From positions 90,947-154,946 of the forward strand of contig QAOA01007109.1 of NCBI GenBank assembly GCA_003255065.1: a stretch of 64,000 nt of DNA. Direction: 5' to 3'. The notes under the pieces are model-generated. The model was not told the DNA's origin, did not search any database, and worked only from the letters and a program-made list of their open reading frames with translations. The position numbers and the translations under genes were made by a program. The stretch is from Cercis canadensis. Taxonomy: Eukaryota; Streptophyta; Magnoliopsida; Fabales; Fabaceae. Shown piece by piece: positions 11,610-23,010 of this stretch (within the stretch, counting starts at the first letter, position 1; each line of letters begins with the position of its first letter).

Positions 11610-13597
11610 ATGGATCCTCAGGCCTTCATCAGGTTGTCAATAGGCTCACTGGGGCTCAGATTTCCTGGATTGGGACTGAACACGGAAAAATCTGGGATTC
11701 ATGGACTCTCTTTGCCTTATGTTTGTGAGATTCGACTTCGAGGTTTTCCTGTTCAGACAACATCAGTCCCCTTGATATCTTCTGCAGAAGTCATACCGGA
11801 TCCTCAGAACATTGCTTCAAGCTTTTACCTTGAAGAATCTGATTTAAAAGCATTGTTGGCTCCTGGTTGTTTCTATAATCCTCATGCTTGTTTGGAGATT
11901 GCTGTTTTTACAGGGAGGAAGGGGTCCCATTGTGGTGTTGGTGTCAAAAGGCAGCAGATTGGGATATTTAAAATGCAGGTTGGCCCTGAGTGGGGTGAAG
12001 GAAGGCCAATAATTCTCTTCAGTGGGTGGATTGGCATTGGCAAAAACAAACAAGAGATTGGAAAGCCAGGCGCAGAGCTACATTTAAGGGTGAAACTAGA
12101 TCCTGATCCAAGATATGTATTCCGGTTTGAAGATATAACGACATTGAGTCCTCAGATAGTTCAGCTGCAGAGATCCATCAAGCAGCCAATCTTCAGTTGC
12201 AAGTTTAGTAAGGACAGGTGATCTGAAATTTATAATGTATTTTGCATTCATTTTTTTAAAATGTATTTGAGAACTTTCTAAAAGTCATGATCAATTGTTC
12301 TTAACATAGGTTGAAGTTAAAAAACCATATCCTGGTTCAATAGAAGCCCTACCCCTCCAAAATCCTTCCCTGCTTTCCTCTATTCTGATTTGTTTCACAC
12401 ATGCTTGCTACATGGTAAAAGGTTTTCGAAATTGGTGGATTTATTACAGGAGTTGCTGACACATCTGGTCAACATGAGTTGCTTTGTTTCGTTTCCTTTT
12501 CTCTGTGTCCCTGTAACTTTTTGCTACCTGCATCTAGGATTACAACCTGTTGTGTTTTTGTTGATATGTATTACTTGTGATTATTCTTGCCTGCACTGCT
12601 TGAAGATGTAATCATGAATTTCTTTAGAATTTTCCTATACTAAACATGGTCATTAACTTGATTTTTCTATACATTCTGAAGCACAGACAAAAACATGCAT
12701 TAAAACATCCTCTCCTTCCAGCATTTTCCTATATCTTGGGACCAATTTTCTGTGCGAAAATCTAAATAACCAGCATTTTAAAGTGGAAAGTGGTAGTTAT
12801 TTTTTCTTCTTTTCCTTTTAGTTATTGGACTTGATTTCTTTACAATGTCCATGATGATGTTAAAAGTTTGTTGTTAATGAAATTTTTGATAGTTATGAAA
12901 TGACAGGGTATCCCAGATTGACCCGTTGAGCACTTACTGGTCAGGTTCTGCTGGCAGTTCTTCTGACTTAGAGACACAGAGACGTGAGAGAAAGGGATGG
13001 AAGGTGAAGATACATGATCTATCTGGCTCAGCTGTTGCAGCAGCCTTTATAACAACTCCCTTTGTGCCATCATCAGGTTGTGATTGGGTTGCCAGATCCA
13101 ACCCAGGAGCTTGGTTGATTGTTCGTCCTGATGTCTGTAGACCTGAGAGCTGGCTGCCATGGGGAAAGCTTGAAGCATGGCGTGAGCGAGGCCTTAGAGA
13201 CTCTGTTTGCTGCCGGTTCCGACTTCTGTCAGAAGCTCAGGAAGGTGAACTTCTTATGTCAGAAATACATATGAATGCCGAAAAGGGTGGCGAGTTTTTT
13301 ATAGACACTGACAAGCAGATGAGAACAGCAACAGCAGCAGCAAGTCCAATACCTAGCCCACAAAGCAGTGGTGACTTTGGTGCATTGAGTCCAGTACTTG
13401 GAGGTTTTGTGATGAGCTGTAGAGTTCAAGGTGAAGGAAGGCGCAGTAAGCCATTAGTACAATTGGCCATGCGACACGTGACATGCGTGGAGGATGCTGC
13501 CATCTTCATGGCACTTGCAGCAGCTGTTGATCTCAGTATTGAGGCATGCAGGCCTTTCCGGAGGAAGATCAGAAGAGGCTTTAGCCACTCCTTCTGA
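11610..13597 (+). CDS. DUF1005 family protein (plant-specific, unknown function)
   Basis: Two coding exons, 11610-12217 and 12907-13597, join across a GT-AG intron that splits an Arg codon (AG|G) and give an open frame of 432 residues, normal for the family. The start is chosen at MDPQAFIRLSIGSLGLRFPG because this N-terminus is conserved in plant DUF1005 proteins; an in-frame ATG three codons upstream is less likely. Landmarks include the LPYVCEIRLRGFP segment near residue 35, a middle FSGWIGIG segment, the GWKVKIHDLSGSAVAAAFIT and PFVPS block just after the junction, PGAWLIVRP, and a basic C-terminus (RRKIRRGFSHSF). No signal peptide or membrane segment is evident. The biochemical role is not established. 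The gene looks intact and is the best-preserved multi-exon gene here outside the TPS array. Confidence 0.9.
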
Positions 13598-13900
13598 AGA
13601 ACAAAGGAAATGAACAGTGGCTTCCATGAATGTGGATGCTCTGCTTTTTTACTTGTTAATTGCTGCAATATTTAGAACAGTGTACAGAATATCTTACTTC
13701 ACATTGGCTCTGAGAATTCTTCAGCTCTTTAGTATTGTGGCTGTCAATGATAACAACTTGTCATGGGGCTTCTATACAATTTGGGCATGCAAAGCAAAAC
13801 ATGCTCAGGTCAATGAACTTGTTTGAAGCTGTTCTCATATTTCTGGTAGCTACAATTATTAAATGTGAAGTATCTTTGGGCATTGATTATTGTTAATGAG
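13598..13900 (+). other. Probable 3' UTR of the DUF1005 gene
   Basis: The sequence downstream of the stop is of normal composition. AATAAT-type near-upstream elements occur at about 13900. The cleavage site cannot be placed. Confidence 0.35.
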
Positions 13901-15074
13901 GCAATAATCAACACAATACTGAATGTGCAATTTGAAACTTGTATTTTCCCTATGCTTGTGCAATGGGATAAAAGTGATTTTATTGACAAAAATTAACTGT
14001 GGAAGACTAAATTGAAAGTGTATACATTAGTGGAAGACTAAAATAGGCTTTTAATATATATTGAACCAACAAGTCCAAAGCATAAAGTGAAGAATATGAA
14101 ATGGAAGAATGGTGGGCATGGGGACTAAGGTAGCTGGTCATTATTCAACTTAACTAGTTGGCCAATTTTAGTCAAAAAGTTTCAACTTAACCATGATACC
14201 TTTCCTTCTCTTTTACCTTTTTTCGGGTTGGCTCAATTGGTCATAATTTTGTGATGTTGCTTTTTATCTTTAATATATGTGAAGAAACAATAATGTGAGA
14301 AATTCATGTAAAATGCACAATTTTTATCTATAGTGGGGGTTTCAAATTAATTTCTTGGATCCAAATTAACAACTCTCTGAGTTATATTTATTCAATCCTA
14401 TTTTTAAAATGCTATGTAGTATCACATCCTTATTTTTTAAGAATAAATTTTGAATATTATTATTTGGGAATATGTGACTAGAAATTATATATATATTTAC
14501 AGATGGGAAAAACTTTTGAATGCTTCAAAGTATTATTTTTTTCCTCCTTTTTGTGTCCTCATTTTTTTCCCCATAAAGCACACCCCTTTTTTTATATAAA
14601 AAAATTCCTTTATAAAATTACAAAATTATACTCTTATTAATTTTTTTTTTGAATAAATACAAAGTAAACTTTTCTTTCTATAAAATCTTCACCAAATAGA
14701 ATCGTTTTATTTTTGAGAAACTATTTATTACAATCTCTATCATTCCCAATTTCTTTCTCTTTTAAACTTTCACTCTTTCTTAATTGGAACCTCTTTTTAT
14801 TCTTTTATTTTTTTTCAGGCTCTCATGAATATATTATTTTTATGCCATTATACAGATTTAATTTTAATGATCAAATTAAAAGCTAAATTTATATATGTAA
14901 TTAAATTTTTAGAACATGTCTAATGAAATTGATAACTGAAATTATTTATACAATTTATTAACTTAATAGATATATGGGATCAATGTGCATGGGACCTAAA
15001 AATTGTGCAGCTTAAATCATTTTATTAATTTGTTATGCATGTAGTATTGATATCACTTAGTACTCAATAATTAG

Positions 15075-15115
<41 letters not shown>

Positions 15116-16159
15116 ATTATTTATTTTTGGTTCTTGACCAAATAAACTAACTGTCATGGTTATTTTTGTCTTATCTGAAATAGTTTAGGAAGAAGAAAGA
15201 GTAATGGTTAAAAGCATCAAGGACTTTTGAACAAAAAGCCAGAGAGAGAGAGAGAGACAAAGACTAAACCAAGAAATGATTCGAGCTTATCCTTTGTTAT
15301 CCTTTTCTATCAGAATCATATGGACGTGGTAAAGGGCTTCATCATCATATAACATCAAGCCTAGCTAGTGGTTCAATCATAAAGTTATTCATTTATCTTG
15401 GAGAAATTAAGTTAGTTTGTGAAAATTAAAGTCCGACATTACTTAAAAGAGAGAAAATAATTGTTTGGTTATTTCACATTTATTTTATTTTATTTTAGAT
15501 TGGAATAAATGTCTAAAATATAATTATTGTTTCATTGTAAAATGTTATATCTGTTTAAGTTAAATTTAACAGATATATTTTTTTTATATAAACACAATTA
15601 TATCTGTTTGTAGAGGTTGTGTTTGTTTAAATTAAATTAAATTAACATATCTTTCTATATATGCACAATGCTGGTTCAGATCATTTATTATAAATAAGTG
15701 ATGATCCGTAATGATTTGATAATCAATATTCTCTCTATATACTTCCCAAAAATTATTCAAGATAGTTCTTGAGGAGATAACAATATCAATTACTGAATAT
15801 TATTTTCTAGATGCTTAGTTAAATCTTAGAGGCATATTTGTCAAAACTCTACAACAATACATTATTCTATCTGCTAAATCAATTATCTAGTAAATACTAG
15901 TTAATGAAAGTTGACAAAAAATTTTACGTGACTTGTGAAGTAATGACGTGATGATTGATTGGGTAGATGTAGTACTTATTTAGGAGCTAAAATAACATTA
16001 AAAATATATCATGAACTAAAATGATAATTAACCAATAATAGATGGACAAAAAATATCTCATGTCATCCTTTGCCACAAACTTCTAGCTTTTGCTCTCTAA
16101 ACAGCACCCTCCTCCTCCTTTTTCTTCTTCTTCTCTCTTTCACTTCTCCAAATTGAGAA
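13901..16159. other. Intergenic; (TA)n microsatellite at 15075-15110
   Basis: No gene seen. A SINE-like A-box stretch (GGTTGGCTCAATTGGTCA, about 14226) is present without a clear B-box. The part at about 15280-15330 resembles 37400-37450, so the region upstream of the BAHD gene was also duplicated. Confidence 0.5.
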
Positions 16160-17545
16160 ATGGCTGAAGCCTCAAATATTAAAGTCCTCAATCATTTCTG
16201 GGTTGCTCCACGAGCAGGCTCAGTTCCCCCAACCTCTCTTCCTCTCACTTTCTTTGACCTCCCATGGCTGTCCATCACACCCGTGACACGCCTTTTCTTC
16301 TATGAACATCCTTATCCAACTCATCACTTCATCCAAACAATTCTTCCCACTCTCAAAAACTCTCTCTCCCTCACTCTTCAACAATTCTTCCCCTTTGCAG
16401 CCAATCTCATATGCCCTCCTAAGCCCCACAAGCCTCACATCCTCTATGCTGACGGCGACGGCGCCGTCTCGTTCACCGTCGCGGAATCCGCGGCCGATTT
16501 AGCCCACCTGGCCGCTGATTACCCACGAGACGTTAGGGACTTGCACCCTTTAACACCGGAGCTACCCTCAGCACGCGAGTTAGATAATGGGTCAAGTGCA
16601 CTCCCTCTCATCGCTATCCAGGTCACAGTCTTCCCCAGCTCTGGTTTCAGTATAGGTATCATCTTTAACCATGCAGTTGCTGATGGAAGAGCCTTTCATC
16701 ATTTTATGAAATCATGGGCATCCATTTGTAGAACTGGGGAATTTCTTGAGGAGCCAGAGCCATTGCATAACAGAGTTGAAATTGAAGATATTAATGGGCT
16801 TCAGCAGAGTTTTTTAAGTAAATGGTGGAATGAAGGATCCAAATTGGCTGTGGATGAAACAACCAACCATGATATTTTTATTGGTAAAGTTCGAGCCACC
16901 ATTACATTAGGCGGAGCCCAAATTCAGAACCTAAAGAGTTGGGTTTACGACCAATACCAAAATGAGTTAGCTTCTACACATGTATCAACTTTTGTGGTAG
17001 TTTGTTCTTTGATTTGGGTTTGTTTGCTTAACTCACAAGATATAATGGTTAATTGCTCAGATGATGATGAGCTCTGTCACTGTGTATTTTCAGCAGATTG
17101 TAGAAATCGTTATGAATTTACAATACCCGAAAGATATTTTGGGAATTGCATAACAATTTCTCTTGTACCACTTAAGCGGAAGGAGCTAGTGGGAGAGTTA
17201 GGGTTAGTTCAAGCAATAAAAGCTATTGGAGCCAAAGTTAAAGAATTGGAAGGTGGAGCTCTCAAAGGTGCAGAAAAATGGATGATGACTAGTGAAGAAA
17301 TAAGGGAATTAGGGCAACAAGTAATGATAGTAGCTGCCTCCCCAAAATTTGGTGTCTATAAAACTGATTTTGGGTTGGGGAAGCTCAAGAAGACTGAACT
17401 TGTCCATGTGGATAGACCAGGAAACATATCACTTTCAGAGAGCAGAGATGAAGAAGGTGGTGGAATTGAAGTTGGTTTGGCACTTCCAAAGCTTCAAATG
17501 GATAACTTTAATGCCATCATTAAACAATACTTAGAACTAAACTAA
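16160..17545 (+). CDS. BAHD acyltransferase (phenolic-glucoside/anthocyanin malonyltransferase-like)
   Basis: A single-exon gene of 461 residues, the usual BAHD length. BAHD enzymes are cytosolic and move an acyl group from acyl-CoA to the hydroxyl or amine of a specialised metabolite. The catalytic HxxxD is present as HAVAD (171-175). YFGNC (326-330) is typical of the malonyltransferase-like clade. The structural DFGWG motif near the C-terminus reads DFGLG (403-407), with KLKK following instead of the more usual RPKK. The start context (GAAATGGCT) is good and the ORF has no break. At least seven relics of the same gene lie downstream in the window. Substrate cannot be predicted; acylation of a glycoside or terpenoid alcohol is possible. 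The Trp-to-Leu change in DFGWG is unusual and could affect stability. Confidence 0.9.
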   Translation: MAEASNIKVLNHFWVAPRAGSVPPTSLPLTFFDLPWLSITPVTRLFFYEHPYPTHHFIQTILPTLKNSLSLTLQQFFPFAANLICPPKPHKPHILYADGDGAVSFTVAESAADLAHLAADYPRDVRDLHPLTPELPSARELDNGSSALPLIAIQVTVFPSSGFSIGIIFNHAVADGRAFHHFMKSWASICRTGEFLEEPEPLHNRVEIEDINGLQQSFLSKWWNEGSKLAVDETTNHDIFIGKVRATITLGGAQIQNLKSWVYDQYQNELASTHVSTFVVVCSLIWVCLLNSQDIMVNCSDDDELCHCVFSADCRNRYEFTIPERYFGNCITISLVPLKRKELVGELGLVQAIKAIGAKVKELEGGALKGAEKWMMTSEEIRELGQQVMIVAASPKFGVYKTDFGLGKLKKTELVHVDRPGNISLSESRDEEGGGIEVGLALPKLQMDNFNAIIKQYLELN

Positions 17546-17774
17546 TATTATTTTCAAGAAGACACCCTGGTGAGTATTTGTTATTTCATTGTAAAAATAC
17601 TGAAATCAATTTTACTCGGATTTTGGGAGGGGACAAGTTACTTCTTAGGCTTAATTATAATTTTGGTCATTCTATTTTAACAAGTTAAACTTTTTGGTTT
17701 TATTTCTTTAAAAATAGATTATTGAGTCTCTTTATATTCATAAAATGTATAATTTTGGTCATTTTGCCTTTAAA

Positions 17775-18071
17775 TCAAAATTTTTAAGTTTATTTCAAGG
17801 TATAAAATTATCTGATTCACAATTTCACCATTCAAATTGAAGAGCTAAGTTTTGTGAACATTTCCACTAAATTTCAACTTGATCTAACAACAGAACTCGG
17901 TCTAAAATACCAAAATCATAAGTTTTCATTTAATCGAAGATCTAGACTCATTTACCCTTAGATTGAGCTAAAATTTAGTGGAAAGATTCACAAGACGTAA
18001 CTCTTCAATCTGAACGGTGGGATTATAAATCAAAGAACTTTACACCTTGAAATAAACCTAAAAATAGAGAT
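17775..18071. repeat. Fold-back MITE, ~105-bp arms, 3' of the BAHD gene
   Basis: The left arm (about 17775-17885, including AAGTTTATTTCAAGGT and TTCCACTAAATTTCA) matches the reverse complement of the right arm (about 17960-18071) over roughly 105 bases at about 80-85% by eye. Transcribed, it would form a long hairpin. It lies about 230 bases past the BAHD stop. Confidence 0.7.
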
Positions 18072-18290
18072 AAAAGGGGGAAAAAAAAGATGATGAGGTG
18101 GTAATTTTTGTGCCACTTTGGCAGCACATCAGATTCTTTTATTGTCACATAGACAAGTTGTTTGTCATGTAAACACTAAACTAACAAATTTATAACTAAG
18201 GGTGACGACATGTACCCAATTAAATTTTTTTTGAACTATATGAACCCTAAAAAAAAAATTATATGAACCCACAATATATTTAAACCTTTC

Positions 18291-18291
<1 letters not shown>

Positions 18292-18322
<31 letters not shown>
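18292..18322. repeat. (TA)n microsatellite
   Basis: Uninterrupted TA dinucleotides, about 15 units. Confidence 0.9.
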
Positions 18323-18326
<4 letters not shown>

Positions 18327-18414
18327 CTATTTTAAGCAATGATCAAGAATTGGACTTTTCAAATTGCAAATTATATTAAAAAATTAAAAACAAATAAATG
18401 GATAATTTTAAAGG

Positions 18415-18485
18415 ATTGGCACTTCCAAAGGTTCAAATGGATAATTTTAATGCCATATTTAAACAATAGTTAGCATTAAACTAAT
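18415..18485 (+). pseudogene. BAHD C-terminal relic
   Basis: The last ~20 codons of a BAHD copy (matching LALPKVQMDNFNAIFKQ) are preceded by unrelated AT-rich sequence. An almost identical relic with the same left neighbour is at 61810-61880, so the truncation predates that duplication. Confidence 0.75.
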
Positions 18486-19304
18486 CTTATGTATCTTCTC
18501 CTAAAAGCAAATAAAGTTGTTTTTCCATATATTGGTTTTGTTTTTGTTTTCTAACTATGACCACACTACTTTTTTTTTTTTCAAATAAAAAATATTTATT
18601 TTTTCATGCTTTGACCAAACTCTTTGAAAAATATGAACATTGATTACTTTTAATATAGACAAGTAAATAATAGTGTTACAGTATTTCCTACCAAGTAGTA
18701 TGGATCATAATTTTTAAAATATCAAGGACAAAGTAATAAACATGGTAGATTTATATATATTTTAGTTCCTAGGGATGTTAGTCAATTATATATATTTTTA
18801 AACTGAAAATTTAAAAATAGAAATAAAAGTAATGGATAATACATGTGGTGGATCAATATTAAGATTATATTTCAGATTTTTGAATTTTGTATTAGAGTTC
18901 AAAATTATAACCAAAATATTAAAAAAAGTATAATAATTATTAATGAATATATTCAATACTTAATTGACTTTCAGATCGAGCATCGTGATACAATTCCAAC
19001 AGCAAGTAGTATTGGAGCTCAGCAAGAAAATAATAACTTATTTTCTGGCTTTGTCTAATTTTCTCTACTTCCAGTTGGATAAATCAAAACATAAAACCCA
19101 TGTATTTGTCATGATCGTCTTGAAGATTGTGAGTCTCCTTATTATAGGACTATTTATACTTTTTTAGGTTTTTGATATCTCTTTCTATGGATTGTCAATC
19201 CAGCCATTTCCGACATGTTCAAAGGTGATCCACCAGGTAATGTCCAATTGAATTGAAGGATAAGGTTTACTGGCACAAGATACATATGGGCTTGAGCAGA
19301 GTAT
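18486..19304 (+). repeat. BAHD 3' flanking block, copy 1 of 5
   Basis: This non-coding block recurs after BAHD relics at 32557-33370, 41831-41905 plus 44033-44410, 56155-56984 and 61882-62890. A shared landmark is TTGGATAAATCAAAACATAA near 19075. It marks the duplicated unit. Confidence 0.8.
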
Positions 19305-19530
19305 CTTAAATGAGTGGGGAATTAGGGATCCAAATGACAAAGCTCGGGCTACAATTGTATTGGGCAGAGCCCAAATTGAGAAACTAAATAATTGGGTCTC
19401 CCATCTATTTTGGTATTCTGGCTACTACTTTAGATTTGAACACCAAATTTACAACTCTTGAGGAGTTAATATGACCTCAATCAAGTAATTGCAATGGTTG
19501 CCTCCCCAAATTTGATCCATTAAAATGAAA
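19305..19530 (+). pseudogene. BAHD mid-region relic
   Basis: Similar to the BAHD segment around residues 222-262 (AGCCCAAATTGAGAAACTAA corresponds to the AQIQNLKSW coding region), then a short piece near the K-E-L and ASPKF coding regions. It is heavily deleted. A longer sister copy is at 62895-63673. Confidence 0.65.
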
Positions 19531-19547
19531 AATTAATGACCTAACAT

Positions 19548-19741
19548 TTTTTTTTATGCACAAAAGTTTAGGGTTAGGGAAGATTATCTTATTCCAAAGT
19601 TAGAGAATGCAACAGGCCTTAAAGAGAATTTATAATAGTACTTATAAATTGGCTATCAAAAGGGGACTGCTTGTAGTGAGATTTGAACCTAAGTCTTATA
19701 AGCGAAGTAATTTAATCCTTACCAATTGAACCAACCCAACA
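19548..19741 (-). mobile_element. tRNA-derived SINE (older sister of 63706-63898)
   Basis: On the minus strand the head has an A-box-like TTGGTTCAATTGGTAAGG and a B-box-like AGGTTCAAATCTC. The tail (left side) is an A-run on that strand. The left flank reads ACCTAACAT and the right flank is a diverged ATCTAATAT. The same insertion at 63706-63898 still has a perfect duplication, so the SINE was present before this block was copied. Confidence 0.65.
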
Positions 19742-20727
19742 ATCTAATATGAAATATTAAAGAACTAATTCATCATGCATATATTTAAAGAACTATCAAA
19801 TTTTATTTCACATGGTATTATAACCAATTAAAATAAAATACCAAGTATTAATTAATGGTACTTTTTGATGGGGATTAGTGAGTTAGGCCAGAGAAAGAGA
19901 GACAATGCTGCTGTAGTGAAACCTCAAATGATCAGTGCCTGTGATGCTCCCTTCCCTTCTCCGGTCCATTCCATTCTCTCCTTGTGTGTGTGTGTGTTGT
20001 GACTTTCTTTTTAAGTAAACAAGCAACAACATATTCTTGCGCTAAGAAACATACATATCATCTTTCCTTGACAACCTTATATGGAGGATGGATAAACCTA
20101 ATGTTGGAAATTTTAGTCTAGTGCCACATATTTGGTTGTATTTAGTTTTTCTATTATCTATATTGATTTGTGATTTATTTCTAAATTTGCAAGCTCAGAA
20201 ACAACACCTACCAACTTCTAAGCTAAGTGGTTCACTACACCATCGTAGACAATATTTATCCCATATGAAAGAAGGTGAGATATGTCACACAACAGTGAAT
20301 AGTTACTACTCGTAACCATGAATGGTTGTTGTAGCACACATATATGACATACTTTGGGGAAGATAATAGTGAACAATAATGTAGGATTAGCTTGCACAAA
20401 AATCTGAAATGAGAAATCTTGTCGATGACTCAATGGGCTCCATATATTATAAAAGACTGCAATAGGAGTCTAGCATTAACCATCAGAAGCCCAGAGACAC
20501 CATGAACACATTGGCCTGGTTGCCGCCAAGAACCAAGACAAAGTGAAATTCCCTGCCTAGGTGCAGTCGCAAACTGAACAGGATGTCCTAGCCCAAGATA
20601 AAGCTTTTGTTTTATGAATCAACTCATTTAATATAGAAGAAAAAATTCTTAGTCCCTAGAGGGCACCTTCCATCCCTAAAAAATATTTGATTTTACATTT
20701 TTATTCTCAATTTTGTGATATATTTCA
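19742..20727. other. Intergenic, no recognisable gene
   Basis: It contains a (TG)n-like stretch at about 19984-20000 and short ORFs without recognisable domains (for example 20088-20315). Nothing else supportable. Confidence 0.45.
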
Positions 20728-20930
20728 GCTAGATGCAACGGAAATGTTTCAACCAAGAATGCTCAATAACTCCAAATCCATTTCGTCGTTTTTTGCTAAA
20801 ATTTGTGTGAATACTTCTCGGATGGTACCTCTAATGTACAGTTATGAAAGCAATAGCCCATCAAGGCTTGAGCACTATGTGAATTGTGAAATCTTTGTTT
20901 TATGGTAGTGGTTAGCTGCAGACAGTGACA
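20728..20930 (+). pseudogene. TPS-g terpene synthase last-exon fragment
   Basis: The frame reads SFFAKICVNTSRMVPLMYS then YESNSPSRLEHYV, matching the C-terminus of the terpene synthase copies at 27-31 kb and 51-54.5 kb. No other exon is present. It is valuable because it keeps the Tyr-rich J-K loop segment (MYSYESNSPSR) that is deleted in copy 1 and disrupted in copy 2, and so shows the ancestral state. Confidence 0.8.
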
Positions 20931-21981
20931 AATCTAGAGATCTTGTAGTTTTGAAAAACTTGAAATATATACAAACATTAATTGGGTTAAGGTAGGGTCA
21001 CACAGAAGAAAACACTAGACAAATATAGACAAGCATTTCAAAAGGTTTAAATCGTTAGCTCTATATCATTTTTTTTTTTTAATTTTTTGGATTTTGTATC
21101 TCTATCTTTTTTCCTTTCATTTTCTGTAAGAAGGGTTTGAGCTGCTTCTTGATTGATTCTTGTGTTTGGCCACAAATGGACTCGTGATTAGCTATCTATC
21201 TATAAGGTTTTGCTACATGATGCATGTTCTGGTCCCCATGCATGTAGTTGTCTGCTTGCATTACTATCTATCCAATTTCAGTTTTGGTACATGATGCAGG
21301 TTCTGGTCCCCATGCATGTAGTTGTCTGCTTCCATTTCTATTTATTTTGTTAATCTGTTCTTTGGGGGATGAATAGTTCCTTTGTACTTGTCAGCAATCG
21401 GAAAAACGGAATTATGAAATTTCATGAAATTTTATCGTGCAGCTTACTTGATTCCCTTATGTTTCCATGTTGGAGGTTGGAGAGAATAACATTTTACTAT
21501 TTCTAAGTAAAACGGAAGGGGCTTTTGCCATTCTTCTTTTCTTCTTCTTTCAATGTCAAATTTGTCACGCAAGAAAAGTGTCACTTTTTTCTTTTCACCT
21601 TCCCTATTCAAATGGTTTTGAAAGTAGCTCACTTTATTTTTTCTTGAACTAAAAAGAAAAAAAAAAAAAAAGTAACATACGACGGAACCACCAGCCATTT
21701 CGGTGGAGGATATTTCAAAGGAGTTCATGCTTGTTGAGGGTCTCTTAAGGTGCCTTTGGGAATTAATTTTTAGGGAAAAAGAAAGTAAAAAAATGGAATG
21801 AGGGAGCCCTCTCCCTTGTTTGGGAGATTGAATTTGAGAAGGAAAGGGAAGCAAGAGCTGGATCTAACCCCCACATTCTCTTTGGACCCTCTAAATTGTG
21901 TCCCCCCAATTTAAGGGTTTAGAGAGGAAAGAAAATAATTTGACTATTATACCCTCCTCACTGAGCAATTTTGTAACTAGG
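20931..21981. other. Intergenic, with a 74-bp tandem duplication at 21212-21340
   Basis: A segment containing TACATGATGCA(T/G)GTTCTGG and CATGCATG occurs at 21212 and again at 21286. The ORF pair at 21444-21854 lacks recognisable domains. No gene seen. Confidence 0.5.
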
Positions 21982-22297
21982 AGTTTGCTATTCTATCTCA
22001 CCTATATGGGTGGGATAAAAAAAAAAAAAATTATTAGGAGTTTAGAGTAGAATGAACTTTTAATTTTTGTACTATTGCAAAAATTTCAAAATACTAAGTC
22101 ACCTAATATGGATCGCACCTCAAATTATTGGAAAAAATTAAATTTAACAGGGTCAAAACAAAATATCTATTTTTTGTCATGTTTTTTGAATCGTTTTGTT
22201 TATGTTATTTATAAAGAACTAACTGTTCTATCATAAACTCTTAGTAATTTTTTTTTATGCCACCCATATGAGTGAAGTAGGACAGAGTCCACCAACT
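21982..22297. repeat. Fold-back MITE
   Basis: The left arm (ACCTATATGGGTGGGATAAA, about 22001) matches the reverse complement of the right arm (TTATGCCACCCATATGAGTG, about 22255), and the similarity extends about 80 bases on each side. The ends are approximate. Confidence 0.65.
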
Positions 22298-22717
22298 AAC
22301 TAATGGATAGGGCAAGATGAAAATTTGAAAAAGGATGCGTGTGGCCGTGTATGCTACCTTTGAGGCCAAAGCACAGCTCGAACATTCTTATATGCATTTT
22401 TCATTTGTTGTGGGCTGTGGTTCAGTGTTGATTCAATTGAAGCTCATTCAGTGACTTCATGCTATGTTATATTTTAGGTTTAATTGTATTTTGATTCCTT
22501 TATTTTGTAAAATAAACGTTTTGATCTCTTTATGTTAAAATTAAATAATTCGATCCTCTTATTTACATAAAAGTTGTAAATTTGATCTCTCTATTAATTA
22601 GCCATCCAATAAATAACAAAAATAGTTTATGTATCACTAAAAAATATTTTTTTTATTATTGGTAATCACCTTTTCTTAACAAATTACTCTAATTATTAAG
22701 TCAAAATTTAAAAGCAA

Positions 22718-23010
22718 AAACAGAAAACAAAGGCAAACGATGTAAACAATGAGGATTGAGAAAGCAATCTCTCAATTTCATTTGCGTCAACCATAATGGA
22801 AATGGAATCCCCCAACTTGGCTTCCTCCTGCTACTCAATATCCTTAATCCACAACCCTATATACTCTGCTTCCTTCAACCTATAAAGTGCACCATTCACA
22901 ATTTCCATCATCACTTGCTTCTCATGCATGCTATTGTGTCTTGGACCCTTTTCCCTTCTGATTCCAATTCTCATTCCTTTCCTCAAGAAAGGCCTTCATC
23001 TCAACTAAAC
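22718..23010 (-). pseudogene. Unidentified captured gene fragment, copy 1
   Basis: It is nearly identical to 24958-25262 and 44638-44975. On the minus strand the best protein-like reading in the sister copies is VEEAEDTGLWIKDIEKQEEA then KLGDSISIVVDA. I do not recognise the gene. It lies just inside the left TIR. Confidence 0.55.

Noticed and set aside
12390-12611. 73-codon ORF between DUF1005 coding exons
   Set aside because: Lies in the intron joining two in-frame exons; hydrophobic low-complexity reading.
19980-20003. (TG)n run as a regulatory element
   Set aside because: Short simple repeat with no gene context.
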